Shown here piece by piece: positions 1-5,225 of a stretch of DNA of 5,225 nt. A model generated the notes under the pieces. It was not told the origin of the DNA, did no database searches, and worked only from the letters and a program-made list of their open reading frames with translations. The position numbers were made by a program, and so were the translations under genes. Numbering within the stretch: position 1 is the stretch's first letter; the number at the start of each line of letters is the position of its first letter. The DNA is taken from the NCBI GenBank assembly GCA_024280135.1, contig JAJRQS010000203.1, positions 1 to 5,225 on the forward strand, read 5' to 3'. This DNA is from Bacteroidota bacterium. Its GTDB lineage: Bacteria; Bacteroidota; Bacteroidia; Chitinophagales; Saprospiraceae.

Positions 1-4
1 ATAA

Positions 5-1015
5 TTACACCAACTCCTCCGCAATTCGGTCTGCATCAAAATAATCAAAATCAATAGTTGTGATGGATCGAGCAGTTTTTTTAGATTCTAAACCATAGTT
101 ATAAGCCTTGTCATAATAGAGTAGGGCGTATTGAGCTGCTTTCCGATAGTCATTGGCCTGTAGCGCTTCGATGGCCAATTTATAATTCAGCCCACCTATT
201 TTTCTTTGGATGCGCGAAAAGGCTTCAACTAATAATTTCGAATCTTTATTGACATAGATTTCGGTAAGGATATCCAAGCGGTTCTTATCGGGTATGCTGA
301 TGTTTACGATGGGTGCTTGGAGCATTTGATTCCAAAAGCCTTCGGGGATATAGACCGACCCGATTCCTCTACTTTCATTTTCGACCCAAATGGTCTGGCT
401 TGGATCTAAAGACATGATAGCTTGGTGGAGTAAGTTTTCAAAATGTTCTGTTTTGGGTTGGGGGCTTTCTCCGATGGCTCCAAAGGAAGAACCTTTATGA
501 TTGGCTAAACCTTCGAGGTCGATTATCTGATGCCCTTTTTGTTGCATGGCTTGCAATATCAATGTCTTACCCGATCCCGTCCGACCGCTAAGTATTTTTA
601 ATTTTAACTTCCTTTCGTCAAAAGTTTTGAAAATACTTTGGCGATAGGCTTTGTATCCGCCGACTAGCACTTTTGGGCGCAAGCCAGCCGTCTCTAAGAG
701 CCATGCCATACTCCCACTACGCATACCACCACGCCAACAATGCAGCATGATTTCCTTATTTTTGGCAAGTTTCTTGGCCTGTTTGGCAAAGTCTGCAAGC
801 TTAGGACCAACAATCTCTAAACCCTTTTGTACAGCAGCGTCCTTGCCTTCTTGTTTATATAAAGTACCAATGATAACTCGTTCCTCATTAGAAAAAAGAG
901 GAAAATTAAGGGCGCCAGGAATATGCCCACGCTCAAACTCAGCAGGTGTCCGAACATCCAAAAGTGGTAGCTCAGATCGTAAGTCTAATATTTGAGCGGG
1001 GGCTAATTTTTCCAC
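5..1015 (-). CDS. mnmH: tRNA 2-selenouridine synthase (MnmH/SelU/YbbB)
   Basis: This 336-residue cytoplasmic enzyme is expected to replace the sulfur of 2-thiouridine at tRNA wobble position 34 with selenium, using selenophosphate; in the known enzyme the reaction passes through an S-geranylated intermediate. The N-terminal half (about residues 8-130) is a rhodanese domain, with LLDVRTPAEFERGHIPGA near the start and the active loop HCWRGGMRS at 92-100, in which Cys93 is the likely catalytic cysteine. The C-terminal half is a P-loop domain with Walker A SGRTGSGKT (143-151), followed by the family-typical GLANHKGSSFG (169-179) and VENESRGIG (211-219). This two-domain order is diagnostic, and the length is close to the usual 330-370. 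The start is a GTG at 1015, 4 bp after the transaldolase stop, and no ATG lies between them in frame, so the two genes are probably co-transcribed and perhaps translationally coupled. The selenophosphate synthase gene (selD), needed for the selenium reaction, is not in the window. The identification is secure; the exact start is slightly less so. Confidence 0.96.
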   Translation of the reverse strand: MEKLAPAQILDLRSELPLLDVRTPAEFERGHIPGALNFPLFSNEERVIIGTLYKQEGKDAAVQKGLEIVGPKLADFAKQAKKLAKNKEIMLHCWRGGMRSGSMAWLLETAGLRPKVLVGGYKAYRQSIFKTFDERKLKLKILSGRTGSGKTLILQAMQQKGHQIIDLEGLANHKGSSFGAIGESPQPKTEHFENLLHQAIMSLDPSQTIWVENESRGIGSVYIPEGFWNQMLQAPIVNISIPDKNRLDILTEIYVNKDSKLLVEAFSRIQRKIGGLNYKLAIEALQANDYRKAAQYALLYYDKAYNYGLESKKTARSITTIDFDYFDADRIAEELV

Positions 1016-1019
1016 AATG

Positions 1020-1682
1020 TTACTTCTTACGTTTAGCTTTTTTGTGATCGGCTAAGAATTTAGCAAGACCAATATCTGTCAAAGGATGATTCAGTAGTCC
1101 TAAAATGGGCTTGAGGGGACTTGTGATTACATCCGCACCCGATCTAGCTGCATCTACGATGTGGTTACTATTACGAATAGAAGCGGCCAATATCAAGGTG
1201 TCATACATCTGAATCGCATATATCTCCGCAATGTCTCGAATTAATCCAATGCCATCCCAGGTAATATCATCAATTCTTCCAATAAAAGGAGATAGATAAG
1301 TTGCACCTGCCTTTGCAGCCAAAATAGCTTGCCCTGAAGAAAAAACCAACGTGCAATTTGTCCGAATACCCATTTCGGTAAAAGTGCTAATCGCTTTGAT
1401 GCCATCTTCAATCATAGGTATTTTTACAACAATATTCGGGGCTATTTTTGCGAGTTGCTTACCTTCTCTTATCATGCCTTTGTAGTCAGTAGAAATAACT
1501 TCTGCACTGACATCTCCATCCGTGATGGCACATATTTTTTCATAATGTGCTTGGATATTTTTAATGCCAGAAATGCCTTCTTTTGCCATTAAAGAAGGAT
1601 TTGTCGTTACACCATCTAGAATGCCAAATGCTTTGGCTTCTTTGATCTCGGCTAAATTTGCGGTATCGATGAAAAATTTCAT
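1020..1682 (-). CDS. tal: Transaldolase, small (TalC/FSA-like) type
   Basis: This 220-residue TIM-barrel enzyme is a class I (Schiff base) aldolase of the short transaldolase/fructose-6-phosphate aldolase family. As a transaldolase it moves a dihydroxyacetone unit between sedoheptulose 7-phosphate and glyceraldehyde 3-phosphate in the non-oxidative pentose phosphate pathway, in the cytoplasm. Visible motifs are MKFFIDTANLAEI at the N-terminus, DGVTTNPSLMAKEG (23-36), the Schiff-base lysine Lys87 in VVKIPM (85-90), NCTLVFSSGQA (109-119), and SPFIGRIDD (131-139). Glu61 and Phe133 sit where E. coli FSA has Gln59 and Tyr131, which favours true transaldolase over fructose-6-phosphate aldolase activity. 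The length is normal for the family, and the tail is strongly basic (KKAKRKK). The ATG at 1682 is preceded by an A-rich stretch without a Shine-Dalgarno sequence, and the conserved MKFFIDTAN opening supports this start. The gene lies 65 bp downstream of the lipoprotein gene and 4 bp before mnmH. Confidence 0.95.
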   Translation of the reverse strand: MKFFIDTANLAEIKEAKAFGILDGVTTNPSLMAKEGISGIKNIQAHYEKICAITDGDVSAEVISTDYKGMIREGKQLAKIAPNIVVKIPMIEDGIKAISTFTEMGIRTNCTLVFSSGQAILAAKAGATYLSPFIGRIDDITWDGIGLIRDIAEIYAIQMYDTLILAASIRNSNHIVDAARSGADVITSPLKPILGLLNHPLTDIGLAKFLADHKKAKRKK

Positions 1683-1704
1683 ATTGAGTTGTTTTTATTT
1701 TTTG

Positions 1705-1733
1705 TAAAGTTACGATTAAGTAGGAGAAGGAAA
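1705..1733 (-). promoter_or_regulatory. Candidate Bacteroidota promoter for the transaldolase-mnmH unit
   Basis: On the minus strand, TAACTTTA (1705-1712) matches the Bacteroidota -7 element TAnnTTTG at all but the last base. A TTTC (1730-1733) lies 17 bp upstream, where the -33 TTTG would be expected. The core sits 22 bp before the transaldolase ATG, leaving a short, A-rich leader. This is a motif match in an A+T-rich gap and was not tested; read-through from the lipoprotein gene is an alternative. Confidence 0.35.
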
Positions 1734-1747
1734 GCATAATGAGGTTG

Positions 1748-2401
1748 TTAATCAATGAAATCAATTTCTATCCCATCAAACCAAAGCCTAAAAGTTCCAT
1801 CGGCACTGCGGTGATGGGTCGCAAGTTTTACCCCTTTGAAACTCTGGATATCTTCCCAAGTTGTTGTTTTTGTGGCTTCTTTCTGTCCGCCTTTTCGATA
1901 AGTCCACTCCAGAATCTTATTTTTTTCCGTAAGGTATAAGTCAAAGGCATCTCCAGGGGTATAGCCGTCCTCCTTATTAAAAGCAATGGTCAAGGCTTTT
2001 GTCTTTTGTTTTTGGATAGGCGATAGAGTCTCTTGTTGGACAAAAGTCATATAACTATCTCGATTCCAGTTCAAATAATAGGGAAATAACAACCAAAAGC
2101 TATCATTGATGAATTTGGCATCTACCGCTTGCTCTTCTTTCGACAAATTTGCATTTTGGTTATAGGTAATGGTTTCATTTGGCAGGATATGCGCAACACG
2201 CTTATCATGTGGATACCATTTCCATTTTCGGTTGACCAGTTTATCTCCTTTCTTTGCATGAAAAGTAAAAGCGATTGATTTTACTTGCTTAAATTTAGAA
2301 TAACCATAAGCATCAGCCACCTTACTAGGTAATGAAAGCGCTTTAGGTTTGCAACTATTAACGAAAAAAAGGAGCGGTATAAAGAATAGGAATGGTCGCA
2401 T
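1748..2401 (-). CDS. Small lipoprotein of unknown function (possible LolA-like/DUF6503-type)
   Basis: This is a 217-residue predicted lipoprotein of unknown function. It begins with MRPF, then a hydrophobic stretch (about residues 3-14) and a lipobox-like VNSC ending at Cys17, so it should be processed by signal peptidase II and lipid-anchored. The residues after the cysteine (KPK) are not acidic, unlike the surface-export signal known in some Bacteroidota, so a periplasm-facing location is more likely. The body is rich in aromatic residues and alternating polar/hydrophobic stretches that suggest a beta-rich fold. It contains NRKWKWYP, FINDSFWLLFPYYLNW, GYTPGDAFDLYL, and ILEWTYRKGGQKEAT. From memory these resemble uncharacterised flavobacterial proteins grouped as DUF6503/LolA-like; I could not check this. 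The frame can be extended two codons to a TTG at 2407, but the ATG at 2401 is preferred because it gives a normal lipoprotein signal. It is divergent from the AacS gene and upstream of transaldolase on the same strand, with no evident functional link to either. Confidence 0.85.
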   Translation of the reverse strand: MRPFLFFIPLLFFVNSCKPKALSLPSKVADAYGYSKFKQVKSIAFTFHAKKGDKLVNRKWKWYPHDKRVAHILPNETITYNQNANLSKEEQAVDAKFINDSFWLLFPYYLNWNRDSYMTFVQQETLSPIQKQKTKALTIAFNKEDGYTPGDAFDLYLTEKNKILEWTYRKGGQKEATKTTTWEDIQSFKGVKLATHHRSADGTFRLWFDGIEIDFID

Positions 2402-2415
2402 AGTCAATTTTGGGG

Positions 2416-2445
2416 TAAAGATAGGGTTTTATTTGCGTACTAAAA
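2416..2445 (-). promoter_or_regulatory. Candidate promoter for the lipoprotein gene
   Basis: On the minus strand, TATCTTTA (2416-2423) matches the -7 element TAnnTTTG except for the final base. A weak -33-like TTTT (2442-2445) lies 18 bp upstream. Transcription would start only about 7-10 bases before the ATG at 2401, giving a very short leader. The -33 half is poor, so confidence is low. Confidence 0.25.
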
Positions 2446-2446
2446 C

Positions 2447-2478
2447 ATTGACCAAACCCCATAAAAGCCCTAACTTTA
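2447..2478 (+). promoter_or_regulatory. Candidate Bacteroidota promoter for the acetoacetyl-CoA synthetase gene
   Basis: ATTG (2447-2450) and TAACTTTA (2471-2478), separated by 20 bp, resemble the Bacteroidota promoter pair TTTG and TAnnTTTG. The -7 element lies 18 bp before the ATG at 2497, so the leader would be roughly 12 bases, with no Shine-Dalgarno sequence. The same TAACTTTA octamer occurs in front of the transaldolase gene, which supports it as a real core element of this genome, though it was found by eye only. Confidence 0.4.
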
Positions 2479-2490
2479 GCCCATAAAGCC
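2458..2490 (+). repeat. Short direct repeat flanking the AacS -7 element
   Basis: CCCATAAAAGCC (2458-2469) and CCCATAAAGCC (2480-2490) are the same word apart from one extra A. Their starts are 22 bp apart, about two helical turns, and they bracket the candidate -7 element TAACTTTA. This is a plausible arrangement for a regulator binding one face of DNA, but it could be chance in a 95-bp gap. Confidence 0.35.
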
Positions 2491-2496
2491 AAATAT

Positions 2497-4467
2497 ATGT
2501 CCACAACCACACCACCTATCCTTTGGAAGCCTTCTAAGCAATTTAAGCAGCACAGCCGCATGAATAAGTTCATGAATTGGTTGCGTCGATATCATCGATT
2601 AGATTTTCAGTCTTATGATGCACTTTGGCAATGGTCGGTCGATGAGCCAGAATTCTTCTGGGATTTAATTTGGAAGTATTTTAAAGTAAAATCTTATACG
2701 CCTTTTACTCGAATCCTAGAGTATAAAAAATTGCCCGATGTTGATTGGTTTGATGGGGCTACTTTGAATTATGCCGAGCATGTTTTTAGGAATAAAACAG
2801 ACAAGCATCCTGCGCTTGTCTTTCAATCTGAAAAACAAAAATTAACAGAAATTTCTTGGGATAAGTTAGAACAAAAAGTGGCAGCACTCAGACAATTCTT
2901 AATGGAAAGTGGCGTGGAGAAGGGAGATAGAGTAGTAGCTTTTTTGCCTAATATTCCTGAAGCGACCATTGGTTTGTTAGCCACGATGTCCATAGGGGCG
3001 GTCTGGTCTAGCTGTTCTCCAGATTTTGGTGTGGGTAGTGTATTGGAGCGATTTGGGCAGATTGAGCCAAAGGTCTTACTGGCTGTCGATGGTTATCAGT
3101 ATGGAGGAAAGGGCTATGATAAGATGGATGTAGTGGCAGACATAGTGAAACAGATTCCGTCTTTGGAACAGGTAGTCTTGATCCCGTACCTAGATGAGCA
3201 CAAAAGTATTCATAATATTAAAAAAGGTATTTTGTGGGTAGATGCCCTTGCGGGAAAAAATGAACCATTGGCTTTTTTACCCGTGCCTTTTGAGCATCCG
3301 CTTTGGGTGTTGTATTCGTCTGGTACGACGGGTGCACCCAAAGCCATTACGCATTCACATGGAGGAAGTTTACTAGAGCATTTAAAATATTTAGCGTTAC
3401 ACAATGACGTGCATCCAGGAGAACGATTTTTTTGGTTTGCGACGACGGGTTGGATGATGTGGAATTTTGTGCAAGCGTCCATGTTGGTTGGAGGAGTGGC
3501 AGTCTTGTATGATGGAAGTCCGGGCTATCCAAATCTGAATGTACTTTGGAGGATGGCAGAAGCGGCACCCATTCATCATTTTGGAACAAGTGCACCTTTT
3601 TTGATGGCTTGTCGGAGCAAAGGCCTTTCGCCTAAAAAAGAGTTTAATCTATCTTATTTACGGGGAATTGGTTCAACAGGTTCACCGCTTCCATCTGAAG
3701 GTTTTGACTATGTATATCAAGAGATTAAGCGTACAGTTTGGTTGACTTCAATGAGTGGGGGGACTGATGTTTGTACGGCTTTTGTGGGGGGCAACCCACT
3801 GTTACCCGTCTATCAAGGGGAGATTCAATGCCGAACTTTGGGCTGTGCTTTATATGCTTATGATGAAAATGGAAAAGCCTTGCATAATGAAGTTGGAGAA
3901 ATGGTGATTACCCAACCGATGCCTTCGATGCCCGTCTTTTTTTGGAATGATCCAGGCAAAAAACGATATCGTTCAAGTTATTATGAAATGTATCCAGAGA
4001 TTTGGCGGCATGGAGATTGGACATTGATTACCGAAAGAAATTCTGTCGTGATTTTGGGTCGATCAGATGCTACTTTAAACAGACAAGGGGTGCGTATCGG
4101 TACGGCAGAGATATATCGTTCAGTCGATAAAGTGCAAGGGATTAAAGATTCATTAGTTGTTAATATTGAGTTAGAAGAAGGAGGAGATTTTATGCCTTTG
4201 TTTGTGGTGATGGAAGATGGGTTCACCCTTACGGAAAAAATAATTAATGATATTAAGAAGCAATTGAGGTCTGATTATTCACCCAGACATGTGCCCAATA
4301 CAGTCATTGCAGTGCCAGATTTACCATATACGATTAGCGGAAAGAAAATGGAATTACCTATAAAAAAATTATTAAAGGGTGTGCCTGTTGAAAAAGCAGC
4401 TAAGAAAGATGCTATGCGGAATCCTGAAAGCTTACACTTTTTTGAGGATTTGAATTTGGGTATTTAG
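2497..4467 (+). CDS. aacS: Acetoacetyl-CoA synthetase (acetoacetate-CoA ligase)
   Basis: This 656-residue cytoplasmic enzyme of the ANL adenylate-forming superfamily converts acetoacetate, ATP and CoA to acetoacetyl-CoA, AMP and pyrophosphate. It feeds acetoacetate from ketone-body, leucine or polyhydroxybutyrate breakdown into thiolase and lipid or polymer metabolism. An acetyl-CoA-synthetase-type N-terminal segment includes WFDGATLNYAEHVF (84-97). The core has the P-loop YSSGTTGAPK (273-282), TTGWMMWNF (316-324), the A5 region SMSGGTDV (418-425), HGDW (505-508) and GRSDATLNRQGVRIGTAEIY (521-540). The C-terminal domain ends with TISGKKMELPIKKLL, in which Lys616 is the predicted adenylation lysine. 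SGGTD in place of the acetyl-CoA synthetase motif, together with GSTGSPLPSEGF (392-403) and a length near 650, points to acetoacetate rather than acetate or propionate as substrate. The ATG at 2497 gives a full-length N-terminus. The gene is alone on the plus strand, without the CoA-transferase, thiolase or hydroxybutyrate dehydrogenase genes that would confirm a ketone-body pathway. Confidence 0.94.
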   Translation: MSTTTPPILWKPSKQFKQHSRMNKFMNWLRRYHRLDFQSYDALWQWSVDEPEFFWDLIWKYFKVKSYTPFTRILEYKKLPDVDWFDGATLNYAEHVFRNKTDKHPALVFQSEKQKLTEISWDKLEQKVAALRQFLMESGVEKGDRVVAFLPNIPEATIGLLATMSIGAVWSSCSPDFGVGSVLERFGQIEPKVLLAVDGYQYGGKGYDKMDVVADIVKQIPSLEQVVLIPYLDEHKSIHNIKKGILWVDALAGKNEPLAFLPVPFEHPLWVLYSSGTTGAPKAITHSHGGSLLEHLKYLALHNDVHPGERFFWFATTGWMMWNFVQASMLVGGVAVLYDGSPGYPNLNVLWRMAEAAPIHHFGTSAPFLMACRSKGLSPKKEFNLSYLRGIGSTGSPLPSEGFDYVYQEIKRTVWLTSMSGGTDVCTAFVGGNPLLPVYQGEIQCRTLGCALYAYDENGKALHNEVGEMVITQPMPSMPVFFWNDPGKKRYRSSYYEMYPEIWRHGDWTLITERNSVVILGRSDATLNRQGVRIGTAEIYRSVDKVQGIKDSLVVNIELEEGGDFMPLFVVMEDGFTLTEKIINDIKKQLRSDYSPRHVPNTVIAVPDLPYTISGKKMELPIKKLLKGVPVEKAAKKDAMRNPESLHFFEDLNLGI

Positions 4468-4469
4468 AA

Positions 4470-5225
4470 TTACTTCTTAATGAAGTTTTCCTGAATGAGC
4501 ATTTTTATTTTAGCCATTTCTAGATCCTTATTGGAGAGGATATCTTGAATCGAGTAATGCAGGGGGAAATGGGGTTTTACGCCAGATTTAGAGTTTTTGG
4601 CTACATTTAAATTAATGTGATAGAGTGGTAAACTAAAGTTGATTTTTGAATTTGGGAGTGCAACAGTAGGGGAGTAGTAGGCATTTAAATCATTTTCTCC
4701 ACCTCCAGTTTCTTGGCCGATAAGCGTTGCGTTGGTTTTATATTTTAGGATTGAAGCGACATTACTTGCGGTAGAAGCTGTAAAACCATTCGTGATTACG
4801 AATACCTGCCCATCATAATGTTGTCGTTTTCTAGGACGGATAAGGACGGTGCTTTTTCGCTTTTTAAAAGTTGGTCTTCTCCCTGCAAATAAATTTCCTG
4901 CAAAGAAGTTAAACACGTGCCCAAATTTAGAAGAGGTTTTGGCATATCTAAAGACATGCCCTTTTTTCTTCGTAACTGTATAGGTATATTTTTCATGGAT
5001 AAAGAAAGAAAGTAAAGCCGATCCAGCAGATGCATCCCCACCTAGATTATCTCGTAGGTCTATTATTAGATTTGAGTATCCTAATTTTTTTACTTTTTTC
5101 AAGGCTTTTTTATATCTTATCTTGCTTTGCCATCTTCCGATAATAGGAAAGACTGTTTTAAAGGAGCTTATTTTTAGCTTGGCATATTGGAGGGTCGTAT
5201 CTAAGGATAAGCTGATAAAGCCACC
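4470..5225 (-). CDS. S41-family serine peptidase, C-terminal part (runs off the window edge)
   Basis: The 251 codons present are open and in frame right up to the window edge and encode the C-terminal catalytic region of a tail-specific/CtpA-like (S41) peptidase. The true start lies beyond 5225; the TTG at 5100-5102 is an internal leucine codon. Numbering from the first visible residue (GGFIS), the core has LIIDLRDNLGGD (53-64), FVITNGFTASTASNVASIL (142-160) with Ser151 as the likely nucleophile, and GQETGGGEND (170-179). The C-terminal VKPHFPLHYSIQDIL corresponds to the usual end segment leading into the final helix. Any signal peptide, helical or PDZ-like N-terminal region is outside the window. 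Position 176, where CtpA/Tsp enzymes carry the catalytic lysine, is glycine, so it may use a different catalytic set, as in Bacteroidota S41 proteins with the ETGGG motif. Such proteins are normally exported or lipid-anchored, but the signal cannot be seen here. The gene converges on aacS with a 2-bp gap. Confidence 0.88.
   Translation of the reverse strand, partial: GGFISLSLDTTLQYAKLKISSFKTVFPIIGRWQSKIRYKKALKKVKKLGYSNLIIDLRDNLGGDASAGSALLSFFIHEKYTYTVTKKKGHVFRYAKTSSKFGHVFNFFAGNLFAGRRPTFKKRKSTVLIRPRKRQHYDGQVFVITNGFTASTASNVASILKYKTNATLIGQETGGGENDLNAYYSPTVALPNSKINFSLPLYHINLNVAKNSKSGVKPHFPLHYSIQDILSNKDLEMAKIKMLIQENFIKK
4472..4489 (+). terminator. Weak candidate terminator hairpin after aacS
   Basis: ACTTC (4472-4476) and GAAGT (4482-4486) can pair around a 5-base loop and are followed by a run of T (4486-4489). 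It starts 5 bases after the aacS stop but lies inside the last codons of the convergent S41 gene. The stem is only 5 bp with two G-C pairs, so it is weak and may be coincidental. Confidence 0.2.

Noticed and set aside
651..995. A 114-codon plus-strand open frame
   Set aside because: It lies wholly inside mnmH on the opposite strand, over the conserved rhodanese coding region, and its product shows no recognisable motif.
1561..1764. A 67-codon minus-strand open frame across the transaldolase start and the gap upstream
   Set aside because: It overlaps the conserved N-terminal codons of transaldolase in another frame and extends into the lipoprotein end; its product has no recognisable features.
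2424..2459. Inverted repeat GGGTTT / AAACCC in the divergent promoter region
   Set aside because: The arms are only 6 bp with a 24-bp spacer, which is expected by chance in such sequence and gives no stable hairpin.
2358..2573. A 71-codon minus-strand open frame spanning the divergent intergenic region
   Set aside because: It overlaps both the lipoprotein signal-peptide coding region and the aacS start, and would cross the candidate promoters; no motif supports it.
3210..3595. Three overlapping minus-strand open frames inside aacS
   Set aside because: They are antisense to the conserved P-loop and adjacent core of a clear gene and their products have no domain-like features.
5100..5102. A start codon for the S41 peptidase at this TTG
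   Set aside because: The frame stays open to the window edge and the upstream residues (GGFISLSLD onward) fit the S41 domain, so the gene begins outside the window.

Overview
The window holds five protein genes from what is most likely a member of the Bacteroidota. The pointers are the A+T-rich base composition, start regions without clear Shine-Dalgarno sequences, candidate promoter cores of the TAnnTTTG type, a small lipoprotein resembling uncharacterised proteins of flavobacteria and relatives, and an S41 peptidase with the TASTAS/ETGGG motifs common in that phylum. The order or family cannot be fixed from the sequence.

Layout: positions 5-1682 carry a tight two-gene minus-strand unit, a small-type transaldolase (promoter-proximal) followed after 4 bp by mnmH, the tRNA 2-selenouridine synthase. 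Upstream, also on the minus strand at 1748-2401, is a small lipoprotein of unknown function. A 95-bp intergenic region (2402-2496) separates it from a divergent plus-strand acetoacetyl-CoA synthetase gene (2497-4467). The AacS gene converges, with only 2 bp between stop codons, on a minus-strand S41-family peptidase gene that runs off the right edge of the window (4470-5225).

The genes do not form one pathway. Transaldolase belongs to the non-oxidative pentose phosphate pathway, MnmH modifies the wobble uridine of some tRNAs, AacS activates acetoacetate for central carbon or polymer metabolism, and the lipoprotein and peptidase probably act in the cell envelope. This looks like ordinary chromosomal housekeeping sequence. 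I saw no tRNA, rRNA, CRISPR array, insertion sequence, phage gene or defence system, and no convincing new multi-gene system. The points that merit a second look are small: active-site residues that decide the transaldolase's activity, the absence of the usual catalytic lysine in the S41 peptidase, the compact divergent promoter region with a direct repeat, the terminator-free convergent junction, and the uncharacterised lipoprotein.
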